Source: Campylobacterota bacterium
GTDB taxonomy: Bacteria; Campylobacterota; Campylobacteria; Campylobacterales; Thiovulaceae
Assembly (NCBI GenBank): GCA_030152305.1
Contig: JASKOM010000002.1
Location: forward strand, 124,001-188,000
Direction: 5' to 3'
DNA: 64,000 bases
Positions 36,615-45,874 of the stretch are shown here, in pieces. The position numbers and the translations under genes are program-made. Under the pieces are notes generated by a model. That model saw only the letters and a program-made list of their open reading frames with translations. It did not search any database and was not told the origin of the DNA. Each line of letters opens with the position of its first letter. Positions within the stretch are counted from its first letter, which is position 1.

Positions 36615-37280
36615 ATGAACTTCAAAAAAATAGCTTCAGGTTTCGCTTTTGTATTTTCCGCTTTTTTATATGCAGACATCGAAACTGATGTTGCAAATTT
36701 AAAACTTGGAATCGGCGAATATAAAATTGGGCAAGTTTTAACTCAAGAACAATTAACTGAAATAAAAGCAAAAAACAAATTCGTAGCTACAAATAAAGCA
36801 AAAACAAAAAAATTAGAAGATTCTTTTGGCAACAGTGTTGTTTTGCGAGAGCGAGATAATCGAGTAATTATTATTTATAAACAGTTTAAAGATGTGAATA
36901 AATCGATATTAGAAAATTCAATTGGCAATTTTATTATCGATTTTGGCGAACCAACCGCAATTTCGCACGATAAAATTTTATATTGGACTTTTAATAAATC
37001 TGAAAAAATAACTGAAGAAATGTTTCAACAATTCAAAGATCAAACAGCCAAAACAAACAAAAAAGCAAATTTAATCGATGTTTTAAATGACGGCAACGGT
37101 TCATTAACTTCAGATTATAGCAATGTAAAACTAAATAATATCGTAACGATTAAACTTAATTCTGACGAAGATATTTCAGCAAACACAGAAATTAGCGATG
37201 CGAATAACTCAAAAATTAACAATAAAAATATGAGTTTTTATATTATATTATTTGCAAACAACCTCATCGAAAATTTATAA
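36615..37280 (+). CDS. Periplasmic protein of unknown function
   Basis: The 221-residue protein begins with a signal peptide (MNFKKIASGFAFVFSAFLYA, cleaved before D21). The mature part is Lys/Asn-rich and without cysteines, with FGNSVVLRERDNRVIIIYKQ and IIDFGEPTAISHDKILYWTF. I do not recognise a family. It is separated from the Hao-like gene by a terminator, so a role in the same respiratory system is only suggested by position. The last codons contain an ACCTCATCG word (37261). Confidence 0.72.
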   Translation: MNFKKIASGFAFVFSAFLYADIETDVANLKLGIGEYKIGQVLTQEQLTEIKAKNKFVATNKAKTKKLEDSFGNSVVLRERDNRVIIIYKQFKDVNKSILENSIGNFIIDFGEPTAISHDKILYWTFNKSEKITEEMFQQFKDQTAKTNKKANLIDVLNDGNGSLTSDYSNVKLNNIVTIKLNSDEDISANTEISDANNSKINNKNMSFYIILFANNLIENL

Positions 37281-37360
37281 TCCCGTAATTTATTTCTGGA
37301 TCTAATTTTATTTTAGAAAAGACCCTAAAATTCATTCAGGGAGACGGTTTTGTTTTTTTG

Positions 37361-37385
37361 TCATCCCGAATTTATTTCGGGATCT
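37361..37385 (+). repeat. CCCGAA/TTCGGG hairpin repeat, left copy
   Basis: ATCCCGAA and TTCGGGAT form an 8-bp stem. An almost identical 25-base copy in the same orientation is at 38391-38415 (one base different in the loop). The two flank the decayed Rha cassette. Such repeats are common in intergenic DNA of some genomes. Confidence 0.8.
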
Positions 37386-37392
37386 AAGTTTA

Positions 37393-38064
37393 TTAAACTA
37401 TCGTTTTCATCTTCTACTTGATCTGACTAAACTTACCATTTATCTCAATCCCAAATTCACGACCCGATGAGGTCATTTTCCAAATTCCATTTTCACGAAT
37501 TTGAAAACCTTTGTGTTCCAAAATCAAATTAATCTCGACTGGCGATTTGTTAATCATTTTGCCTAATTCGGTCGGCAGGAAAAATTGCGACTCAAGATCG
37601 ATCTTGAAAGTTTCGAGTGGCGAAAAATTATGAAATTCTTTATAAAATTGATCAAGTCTAAATAAATCAATGGGATTAGCATTTCTTAAATTTGCTAGTA
37701 AATTTGTTGTTGCTGTGAAATTGTTATCCAGTTCGATAATTTGTTCAGTTGAGTTTCCAATTTCTGGAAGTTGTAGATTTTGAGAAGTTTGAGTTTGAAC
37801 AGTTTGCGATTTTTGATTTTACAAAAGTTCTCGCATTCGAAAGAATTCCTGAACTAAAAGAACTTTAAAGTCTAAAACGATGTCATTATTTCTCATCATC
37901 GAAATTAGTAAAGTTGCTTGTTGTTCGTTTAGAAAATAGGTTTTTTCTTCATTAACCCGATTTTTCGAGTTTTTGATAGCTGTCATTTCAAATGACACCT
38001 TACCAAATAGTTCTAATTTGCTGAAATAATTATCAATTAGTTTTCTTACAGAAATTAAATTGTT
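37393..38064 (-). pseudogene. Decayed Rha-type regulator with the shared antirepressor C-terminal domain
   Basis: Read on the minus strand, 38064-37816 encodes NLISVRKLIDNYFSKLELFG, KVSFEMTAIKNSKNRVNEEK and VLLVQEFFRMRELL, which resembles the phage regulatory protein Rha, with its N-terminal start missing. A TAA then interrupts the frame. The same frame continues through a Gln-rich linker into FFLPTELGKMINKSPVEINL and MTSSGREFGIEINGKFSQIK, the constant C-terminal domain of the Bro-N and KilA-N proteins. A TAG replaces the Trp codon of 'QIKWKMK'. The gene is therefore broken at three points. It is preceded by an XRE gene, as in the other cassettes. Confidence 0.82.
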
Positions 38065-38084
38065 TTAGATGATTTATCAATTCA

Positions 38085-38327
38085 CTAAATAACCTTAAGT
38101 TTAAAAAGCTGTTGTTTTAATTTATTCAACTCTTGATTTTCTATTAAAGTATTAAAAAATTTTTCAGCAGTTATTGGTGGTTTTGAACCTTTATTCCATC
38201 TTGATAAAGCATTTTGAGAAAATCCTGTTTTCTCCGCCAACTCTTTTTGAGTTATGCCCAATTCTTGGCAGGTTTTTTTAACTAAGTTTTCTTCTTTATC
38301 TTTTTCGGTTTTTTCGACTTCGCTCAA
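38085..38327 (-). CDS. Small XRE-family regulator, copy 5 (divergent N-terminus)
   Basis: The block LVKKTCQELGITQKELAEKT is shared with the copies near 6-11 kb, but the MGRKPKNQ start is missing and the recognition helix is different (GFSQNALSRWNKGSKPPITA). I chose the TTG at 38327 (MSEVEKTEKDKEEN) with AAAGGA upstream, because a longer frame from 38384 would run through the conserved 20-bp element. The 80-residue product precedes the broken Rha-type gene and may be functional or decaying. Confidence 0.7.
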   Translation of the reverse strand: MSEVEKTEKDKEENLVKKTCQELGITQKELAEKTGFSQNALSRWNKGSKPPITAEKFFNTLIENQELNKLKQQLFKLKVI

Positions 38328-38337
38328 GTTTAATCCT

Positions 38338-38357
38338 TTTTTCGTAATTTTAATATT
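38338..38357 (-). promoter_or_regulatory. Conserved 20-bp upstream element, copy 5
   Basis: TTTTTCGTAATTTTAATATT is identical to the copies at 5033 and 6221 although it lies 32 kb away and its XRE gene is diverged. Its conservation while the gene changes suggests it is under selection or was recently moved. Confidence 0.6.
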
Positions 38358-38390
38358 TTTGGCTTGGTTGTAATCCCAAAGCAAAACCAG

Positions 38391-38415
38391 TCATCCCGAA
38401 TTCATTTCGGGATCT
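38391..38415 (+). repeat. CCCGAA/TTCGGG hairpin repeat, right copy
   Basis: This repeats the 25 bases at 37361-37385 with one difference. It lies 34 bases beyond the 20-bp element, so the XRE/Rha cassette is bounded on both sides by the same hairpin. Confidence 0.8.
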
Positions 38416-38446
38416 TGTGTTTTTTTATTTTTAGAGTTATGTTTGA

Positions 38447-41400
38447 CTACCAATATTCTAACAGTGGTGGCTTGGAATAATTTACAGAAGAACTATTTTT
38501 AATACATTGCAATCTCTGATCAATATCCACTATATTATCACAATCATTAATTTCTGTTAGAGAGTTATTCGGAGTTTCCTGAATATAAACAGAATTTGAT
38601 TTTGTGTCTCTGACACAAACGGCAAAACGACCATCATCAGTCTGATAATGCCAATGATCATTACCGTCGTTGAAACTAAGAAACCAAGCACCTGAACTAT
38701 TATTTTTGTTTATAGTTGATGACCAAAAGACAGGGTTGATTTTATTTTTAAAATTATTATTTATAAAAGGATTTATTGTTTTTCGTTGATCAGCGATTGA
38801 ATAAAGTTCGCTAAGATTTGGAAGTCGCCAATCTGAATATCCACCAAAAGATAGATCTGAACAGTAAGTTTTTGCATTTTCCCAATTCATCTCTTCTGTT
38901 AAAGTTTGATCCTGCCACATTAAACCGTTTAAGTTGTCTGTTACAATGTTGTTGCTGTCATCTCGAGAAAAACTTATATCTTCGTAACTACTTTCTCCTG
39001 CCACACATCGAGTGTAAAGTGAGATTGAATTATAGTTAAACATACTATAACCTTCAGCAAAATATACTGTTCTATTAGATGATTCATCGTATTTTTGATT
39101 TGTCCAATACCAATCATTTTTTGTATTTTGAAAAATTGGATTAATTGCTGGTTTTGCATAAGTTTTATCTGTTATATACCAAAGCTCTTTTAAAGTTGGC
39201 ACTCGCCAATCTGATATTCCGCCAAGTTCTAAGTTTGAACAGTAGGTTTCAGCTTCAGCAAAAGTTCCTTTAAAAATTGTTGATTGATCTTCCCAAATTA
39301 AACCTGAAACATGATCCGTAACAACATTTCCAAATCGAGTGAAATTTGGTTCAACATTGAGGAATTTTTTTGCTGTGTTGTTAGTTGAAACTGTCGGTGA
39401 TGAAACTTGAGAAACTGGTTTTGTAACATTAATATCAACAGAATTTGATATTGTCGCCGAGATTCCGTCGCTATCAGTAACTTGAAGAGTTATCGTGTGA
39501 GATCCTGCGGTTAAATATGTTTCGATTTTCGAATCTGTTCCGTTGCTAAGATTTCCGTCAATATCACTCGAAAATAGATAATTAACAATTCCGCGATCAT
39601 CCGTTGAATCAGAACCGCTAATCGAAGTTGTTACAGAATCATTATATAAACTCGACCATATATTTAAGCTTGGAACTGGTGCTGTATTTTTGCTATTAAC
39701 CGCAAATGATATTTTTTCTGTTGAACTTTTGTTAAATTTATCAAAAACAGTTAAAACAAAATCTTGCTCACCAGAAGAGATCAAAGCTGAAGAGAAATTG
39801 CTATCAGTTCCGCTATATAAATTTCCACTAATCGAACCGCTTAATTCATATTTTGCAATTCCCAAATCATCAGAACTCGCTGAAAAATCAAAATTTACCG
39901 TGTCGCCATTTTGCGAATATTTTATTTTGGCAACTGGCGGATCGTTTTTCACAATTAAATTTGCTGTTTCCGAATCTGAAATATTCTATTTATCATAACC
40001 AACAAGGCTAATCATGTGATTTCCTTCTGATAACGATGAGGTTGAAAAACTATTTTCCAATCCGCTATATAATTTACCGTCAATATTAGAACTTAATTCA
40101 TATTTAACGATTCCTTCATCATCAGTTCCGTTAAACGAAAAACTAACATTTTGACCACGAATTGCAGAATTTTGAACAGATAAATAAACAGTTGGAGCTT
40201 TATTATTTAACTCTTCAATCGTTTTATCTATTTGTGGCGAATAAATTTTAAAATAATCAACATCTTCAAAATGCAAATAAGCATTAACTTGAGAATCACC
40301 AGTTTTGATAATTGGAGCTTCTGATAATTTATCGTTCGGTTCATATGAACTCGTATCAGTCAAATATGCAAATTCACCAGTTGAAACTGAACCAGTTGTC
40401 GAAAACCCATAAATTCCCTCTTCAGCAAAACTTCCGTAATTAACGAGATTAAGAACATAATTTTTATCAGCCGAAAGCGAAGGCAAAGTTACCGTTTTGT
40501 TTTTACTATTTATCGAAACAAACTTACCAGATGGATATTTAATCGTTCCGTTTAACACTTTTTCAGCTGACAAATTAAAATTAAAGCTATTTTTATAAAC
40601 CGTGATAGTTCCGCTATCTTGCCAAATTCGTTTAGAAGAATCAGCGATTTTGACTTTGATTTTATAAGTTTTTTCGTTTTCAACTTGAGAATCGAAAGAA
40701 AATGTTACGGGAATGCGAACCTCATCGCCAACAGCAATAGAACCAAGAACATTATTTTTCGAAAAAGTCTTTGCACCGTCAAGCGAAATATCGTAACTCA
40801 AACCTCGTCCAACATCGTAACCGATATTTCGAACAACAACTTCACCAGAATAAACCGTGCCATTGCCATAAAAAAATTCAGTTTGACTTTGAAAATTAGT
40901 TTGAAAATTTGCTAAACCTTTTGGCACAAGCTGAAAAGCTCCAATATCTTGACCATCTCTAACAAGAGAAACATTAGTTTCAACAGTTCGATTAACATCA
41001 TTAACCGTTAATTTATAATCTCCTGCAGGAAGAGAATTATCTTTAAAAACTCCGTTCGCATCTGATTTAACCGTAGCTTCAATATTTTCATCATTTGAAT
41101 TTCTTAAAATAATTTCGATTCCAGCAATGCTTTCGAAACCTGATAATATTCTACCAGCTCCATCATCATAAACCGAACCAGTGAAATTAACATTTCGCGA
41201 ACCAATTCTTTTAAAATATTTGCCATCGATAACTATTAAATTTTCTTGATCTTTTACCGCTTCGATATTTCCGCCTGTTTGCGAAGTTATATAAACCGTT
41301 TTAGAACTATTATCAATACTTTCCCATTCGCCCCAATAATCTATATTTTTTGTTGATCGTTCTGTTGATGTCGATGAGGTCGAACCTGATCCACCGCTTC

Positions 41401-41464
41401 CACAACCATTAAATAAAATTTGAGCTAAAACTAAACTCAAAAACATTTTATTTCTATTTTGCAA
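38447..41464 (-). pseudogene. PKD-like/DUF1566 lipoprotein split by an in-frame amber codon
   Basis: The upstream part (41464-39986, 492 residues) starts with a lipoprotein-type signal (VLAQILFNGCGSGGSG), then a carboxypeptidase-regulatory-like domain and a CARDB-like domain. The downstream part (to 38447) carries PKD/Ig-like repeats (ISGSDSTDDRGIVNYLFSSD) and two DUF1566/Lcl domains (GLIWEDQS and GLMWQDQT, with DWRVPTLKEL and DWRLPNLSEL). Both are in the same frame, separated by one TAG in the context GYDK-stop-NISDSE; the equivalent repeat reads FDKFNKSS. An intact gene would have 1005 codons. The downstream part has no good start, so this is probably a recent nonsense mutation in a surface protein gene. 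Confidence 0.8.
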
Positions 41465-41573
41465 ATTGCCTCCTTTTTGTAAAAATCGTTTTCAAATTAT
41501 ATCAATCTTAGAATTTCAAGATAAATATTTATTGTTATAATTAAATGTAAAATTTATAATAAAAAGTGAATAC

Positions 41574-42392
41574 ATGCCTAAATATATTGATCCATTATCA
41601 GACTTTGGTTTTAAGCGAATTTTCGCAAATCCGCAACATCCTGAAGTTACGAGAAAATTTCTCAATGCTCTTCTAGAATTAGAAAAACCGATTGCCGAAG
41701 TTCAATTGCAAAATCAGGAAAACACCGCTGAAAACTTAGAAACTCGAGGGGTTATTTTTGATATTTTTTGCCGAGATATTGACGGACGAGAATTTATCGT
41801 CGAGTTGCAACGAGTTAGTCAAAAATATTTCGTCGATCGAAGTTTGTTTTATGTTTGCCGAAAGTTAAGTTCGCAAATAAAAAAAGGCTCAACGAGCTTT
41901 GACAAATATAAACTAACTCCAATTTATTGGCTTGGAATAACAAACTTTGATATTTTTCAAGACGAAAATTATATTCACAAAATCAATCTCAGAGATGATA
42001 AATGTCAAAATATGAACGAAAATCTTAATTTCGTTTATGTCGAATTGCGGAAATTCAAAAACGAAAATCCACAAACTTTAAAAGATTTGATCTTATATTT
42101 CATGAAACATGAAGGTGAAATCGATTTAAAAAATACAGACTATGAATTCAATCAAATTTTAGAACTAGCTACATATTATAATCTTTCAACTGAAGAGCAA
42201 AATGTTTATGATATTGCTTTTAATAAAGCTTGGGCAACTTTCGATGCCGTCGAAACTGCGAAAAAAGAAAGTCGTAAAGCTGAAAAGCTAGAAATTGCTA
42301 AAAGTTTGTTAAAAAATAATGTTGATTTGTTAGTTATTGAGCTTTCTACTGGTCTTTCTCAAGAAGAAATTTTAAGCTTAAAGGATTTATGA
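41574..42392 (+). CDS. Rpn-family PD-(D/E)XK nuclease
   Basis: The 272-residue protein begins YIDPLSDFGFKRIFANPQHP, the signature of the Rpn/PDDEXK_2 family (recombination-promoting nuclease, earlier called putative transposase). The catalytic residues fall in GVIFDIFCRDIDGREFIVEL, with D and the ExQ of 'VELQR'. Rpn proteins cut DNA and in E. coli are restrained by small proteins made from the 3' end of their own gene. Here the last 80 codons (about 42150-42392) are followed by two tandem copies, as separate ORFs. A ribosome-binding site is weak. Confidence 0.9.
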   Translation: MPKYIDPLSDFGFKRIFANPQHPEVTRKFLNALLELEKPIAEVQLQNQENTAENLETRGVIFDIFCRDIDGREFIVELQRVSQKYFVDRSLFYVCRKLSSQIKKGSTSFDKYKLTPIYWLGITNFDIFQDENYIHKINLRDDKCQNMNENLNFVYVELRKFKNENPQTLKDLILYFMKHEGEIDLKNTDYEFNQILELATYYNLSTEEQNVYDIAFNKAWATFDAVETAKKESRKAEKLEIAKSLLKNNVDLLVIELSTGLSQEEILSLKDL

Positions 42393-42395
42393 AAA

Positions 42396-42638
42396 ATGCA
42401 AATCTTAGAACTAGCTAAATATTATAGTTTATCAACTGAAGAGCAAAATGTTTATGATATTGCTTTTAATAAAGCTTGGGCAACTTTCGATGCCGTCGAA
42501 ACTGCGAAAAAAGAAAGTCGTAAAGCTGAAAAGCTAGAAATTGCTAAAAGTTTGTTAAAAAATAATGTTGATTTGTTAGTTATTGAGCTTTCTACTGGTC
42601 TTTCTCAAGAAGAAATTTTAAGCTTAAAGGATTTATGA
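42396..42638 (+). CDS. Small protein, tandem copy of the Rpn C-terminal domain, copy 1
   Basis: The 80-residue protein MQILELAKYYSLSTEEQNVY... ending EEILSLKDL is nearly identical to the C-terminus of the Rpn protein upstream. The stop of the rpn gene and this ATG are in the same frame, separated by one AAA codon, and AAAGGA lies 14 bases before the ATG. It has no nuclease residues. By analogy with the short Rpn products it could bind and inhibit the full-length nuclease; that is inference. Confidence 0.75.
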   Translation: MQILELAKYYSLSTEEQNVYDIAFNKAWATFDAVETAKKESRKAEKLEIAKSLLKNNVDLLVIELSTGLSQEEILSLKDL

Positions 42639-42641
42639 AAA

Positions 42642-42896
42642 ATGCAAATCTTAGAACTAGCTAAATATTATAGTTTATCAACTGAAGAGCAAAATGTTTA
42701 TGATATTGCTTTTAACAAAGCTTGGGCAACTTTCGATGCCGTTGAAACCGCGAAAAAAACTGGAATTGAGCAAGGTGAAAGAAAAAAACAGCTTGAAATC
42801 GCTAAAAATTTATTAGATGTTTTAGATGTTGAAACTATTTCGTTAAAAACTGGTCTTTCTCCTGATGAAATTTTAAGCTTAAAGGAAAAATTATGA
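42642..42896 (+). CDS. Small protein, tandem copy of the Rpn C-terminal domain, copy 2
   Basis: The first 41 residues match copy 1, then the sequence diverges (TGIEQGERKKQLEIAKNLLD, then SLKTGLSPDEILSLKEKL). The same stop-AAA-ATG joint precedes it. The diverged tail resembles the C-termini of other Rpn proteins, so this may be the original 3' end or a different specificity. Its stop overlaps the start of the next gene (ATGA). Confidence 0.75.
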   Translation: MQILELAKYYSLSTEEQNVYDIAFNKAWATFDAVETAKKTGIEQGERKKQLEIAKNLLDVLDVETISLKTGLSPDEILSLKEKL

Positions 42897-43792
42897 TAAT
42901 TAATAAAAAAATTAAATTTTATTTATTTGCTAGTTCGTTATTTTCGCTTTTTGCTGATTCAGAATTTTCAAATATTAATTTTGAAATTTCCGACGGTGTA
43001 ATTATTCCAAACTTTTTTTATCCAATTCATTGGACAGATTCGTTATATTCTGGTGTTGGTTACACAGCTTTTACGAATATTCAAATTAAAGACATTCCAA
43101 ATTATCAAAACGGACGAAACAGTTCATCAACAGAAAACAAAACTTTTCAATTTAATATTCTCACAAAAAAATATAATTTTAATGATTTTGATTTTTCGAT
43201 TGGATTAGAAACAAACCTCATCGACATTAAAAAACGAGAGTTTGGTTTTACGAAAAATAATAGTTTATCAACTATATTTGAAAATAGTGTTGATATCGAT
43301 GTCATACAAACTGGAGCTTATTTAAATTTATCAAATAAATCAAATGGCAAATTTTTATGGCGAGTTTCTGGAGATATTTATCCGAGTAATAAAATCGATT
43401 TTGAACAAACAACGGCAATCGATAATTATAATGCAAATTATAAAGGTTCAGCTTCGGCTGATATTTCGTATTCGGCTCTTTTGGAATTAATGTTCAAAAC
43501 GGATAAATTTTTATCGTTTGGTTTTGAAGCTGGTTATAATCTTTTGGCTCTCGAATATAAATTACAGCAATTTAATAATATCAACAAAACTTTTTCTGTT
43601 CAATTATTTCAAGGCGAAACAGAATCAAGCTATTGGTTAATTAAAACTATTTTAGATTTTAAATTAATGGGTGAAATGAATCCTAGTATCGGTTTTGGGA
43701 AAAAAAGAACAATCGAACGAGATTTAACAAATAATAAACATGAAATTATCAACGAGACAATATGGCGAATTGGTGCTGAAAAAAGATTTTAA
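42893..43792 (+). CDS. Predicted outer-membrane beta-barrel protein
   Basis: The 299-residue protein begins with a signal peptide (IINKKIKFYLFASSLFSLFA) and ends with a C-terminal phenylalanine (RIGAEKRF), the usual end of outer-membrane beta-barrels. Alternating patterns such as SADISYSALLELMFKTDKFL and FGFEAGYNLLALEYKLQQF fit membrane beta strands. I do not recognise a family. Its ATG overlaps the stop of the small Rpn-like ORF, though a functional link is not implied. Confidence 0.65.
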   Translation: MIINKKIKFYLFASSLFSLFADSEFSNINFEISDGVIIPNFFYPIHWTDSLYSGVGYTAFTNIQIKDIPNYQNGRNSSSTENKTFQFNILTKKYNFNDFDFSIGLETNLIDIKKREFGFTKNNSLSTIFENSVDIDVIQTGAYLNLSNKSNGKFLWRVSGDIYPSNKIDFEQTTAIDNYNANYKGSASADISYSALLELMFKTDKFLSFGFEAGYNLLALEYKLQQFNNINKTFSVQLFQGETESSYWLIKTILDFKLMGEMNPSIGFGKKRTIERDLTNNKHEIINETIWRIGAEKRF

Positions 43793-43793
43793 G

Positions 43794-45857
43794 TTATTTT
43801 ATTAATCCGCTTTCATGTAAAAATTGCGAAGGTTCAAAACTTTTTGGTTGTCCATTTTTTTTAACTTCGCTTTTATCTTGTTTTGCATATGATAAATATA
43901 ATTTTTCTTCGGCTCGTGTAACGGCAACATAAAATAATCTTCGTTCTTCGTCTATTCCGCCGTCGTGCTGTTTTGATAATTTATTATTTGGAAAACGACC
44001 ATCCATTAAATCAACGATATAAACTTCTTTGAATTCTAAGCCTTTACTTGAATGAACAGTTAAAAGATTAACACCGTTGCCTTTTGTTAAATCTTTTGAA
44101 CCTAAAATCATAGCATTTAAGAAGCTTCGATGATCGCTATAAGTTTTCGAAAGATTAAATAACATATCTAATTTATCATTTATATTTTTTTCGGCTTCCA
44201 GTTTTTTGTCTTCACTAATATCGCCAGTTGATAATTTAGATCGCGATAAAACCAGAGATTTTAAAATATATTTATATATATAACTTGATTTAATAAGTTG
44301 CAAAGCACTTTTTGGTTCGTTAAATTTCTGAAAATTTTTTTCAAGTTGGCGAAATAAATAAAGTATTTTTGCTCCATCGTCGCTAATTCGCGGATGAGTT
44401 AAAATCTTATTTTTTATAAAAGTCGCATCTTGTATTTCTGGAATATGTGCAAATCTTGTTGGTGGCATAAAATCTTCAAAATAATCTGAAAGTAATAGTT
44501 GCGAACTTGTTCGTCCCTGTTGAAACGGATTATGAATTTCTGGATTTGGATTTGACAAACCTCGATAAATTGAGCCATTGCCAAGACGAGTCAAACCTTC
44601 AAAAATCTCTTTTGCAGTTGAAGCTCCAAGACCTTTTATATATTCAAAAACATGAATAAAAGACATCATATCTCGAGGATTTACTAAAATTGTATAAACA
44701 TCTAATATTGCTTTTATTTCAGCTGAATCAAAAAAACTTCTTCCGCCTCGCCGTTTCGATGGAATTCCCAATTTTCTCAATTCGCCTTCGATTCCGTCAG
44801 CTGAAATATTATTTCGAAATAAAACAGCAATTTTGTCATGATTTGTATTTGAATTTTTTATCGTTTTTGCGATTCCTTCATACTGTTCATATAATTCTTC
44901 ATAAATTAATAATTTAGGTTGAAAATTTGGATGTTTTTTTGTAACTTCTAATTTTTTATTATAAAGTCGTTTGTTAATTTCGATAACACGATTTGCAAGA
45001 TCTAAAATCGGAGCAGTTGAACGATAATTTTGAGTCAAAGTATGAACTTTTGCATTTTTGAAATTTTTAGTAAAATCTCCAATTATCGAAATATTTGCAC
45101 CGTTAAAAGCATAAATACTTTGATCGTAATCGCCGACACAAAATAAAGATTCGGGTTTTAATTCGCGAATTAGCGAATCTTGTAATAAATTCGTATCTTG
45201 ATATTCATCGACAAGAATTTCTCGATAAATAGGTCGTGATTTTTTTAAATTATCTCGCATTTTAATTAACAAATCATTAAAATTTAAAAAGCCTAAATTT
45301 TTCTTTTCTGTTTCGAAATCATTTGCAATGTCTTCATAAATATCAGCATAAATTCTATGTTCTTCTTTGTATTCGCTAATCCAATCACCAAAACTCAAAT
45401 TTAACTCTACATTTTGATAAAAATTATATGTTTCGTATAAATATTTAGATTCATAGGCTTTTGTCGAAACTTCGCCTCGCAATGATGCAAAATTTCGCCG
45501 TTCATAAATCGAACGAAATAATGTTCGTATGTCTGTTTCACTTTTTAATAATAAACTTGGTTCAACTTTTTTTAAATATTTATAACTCACAGAATGAAAA
45601 GTTCCTGCAACGATTTTTTTTGCGACCTCATCGCTAAGAAGTTTTGCAACTCGAGAAATCATTTCAGCTGAAGCTTTATTCGTAAAAGTTAATAATAAAA
45701 TTTCTTCGGGTTGAATATTTTTGTGTTTAATTAAATAGGCAATTCGTCCAACAATCGTTGAAGTTTTGCCAGTTCCAGCTGAAGCTATAACTAAGTTATA
45801 ACCCAGCTCTGTTGTTGCAGCCGATCGCTGATTGTGATTAAGATTAGTTAATGGCAT
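43794..45857 (-). CDS. UvrD/Rep/PcrA-family DNA helicase
   Basis: This 687-residue superfamily 1A helicase unwinds DNA 3' to 5' with ATP. Visible motifs are I (ASAGTGKTSTIVGRIAYLI), Ia (LLLTFTNKASAEM), II (ILVDEYQDTN), III (FCVGDYDQSIYAFNGANI), IV (VLFRNN), V (LLTVHSSKGLEFKEVYIVDL) and VI (RRLFYVAVTRAEEKLYLSY). Whether it is the repair helicase UvrD or a Rep-like orthologue cannot be told. The neighbouring ParA-like gene ends 17 bases upstream on the same strand. Confidence 0.94.
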   Translation of the reverse strand: MPLTNLNHNQRSAATTELGYNLVIASAGTGKTSTIVGRIAYLIKHKNIQPEEILLLTFTNKASAEMISRVAKLLSDEVAKKIVAGTFHSVSYKYLKKVEPSLLLKSETDIRTLFRSIYERRNFASLRGEVSTKAYESKYLYETYNFYQNVELNLSFGDWISEYKEEHRIYADIYEDIANDFETEKKNLGFLNFNDLLIKMRDNLKKSRPIYREILVDEYQDTNLLQDSLIRELKPESLFCVGDYDQSIYAFNGANISIIGDFTKNFKNAKVHTLTQNYRSTAPILDLANRVIEINKRLYNKKLEVTKKHPNFQPKLLIYEELYEQYEGIAKTIKNSNTNHDKIAVLFRNNISADGIEGELRKLGIPSKRRGGRSFFDSAEIKAILDVYTILVNPRDMMSFIHVFEYIKGLGASTAKEIFEGLTRLGNGSIYRGLSNPNPEIHNPFQQGRTSSQLLLSDYFEDFMPPTRFAHIPEIQDATFIKNKILTHPRISDDGAKILYLFRQLEKNFQKFNEPKSALQLIKSSYIYKYILKSLVLSRSKLSTGDISEDKKLEAEKNINDKLDMLFNLSKTYSDHRSFLNAMILGSKDLTKGNGVNLLTVHSSKGLEFKEVYIVDLMDGRFPNNKLSKQHDGGIDEERRLFYVAVTRAEEKLYLSYAKQDKSEVKKNGQPKSFEPSQFLHESGLIK

Positions 45858-45874
45858 TCTTTAAATTAATAAAA

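Larger units (their letters stand above)
42150..42896 (+). repeat. Tandem triplication of the rpn 3' end, period 246 bp
   Basis: Three units begin near 42150, 42396 and 42642. Units 1 and 2 are almost identical at base level; unit 3 is identical for about 120 bases and then diverges. All three stay in one reading frame. Confidence 0.9.

Noticed and set aside
37393-41464. TAG recoded as a sense codon
   Set aside because: TAG ends other genes normally (27091 for the polyferredoxin, 51132 for the giant protein). The two internal TAG codons are better explained as mutations.
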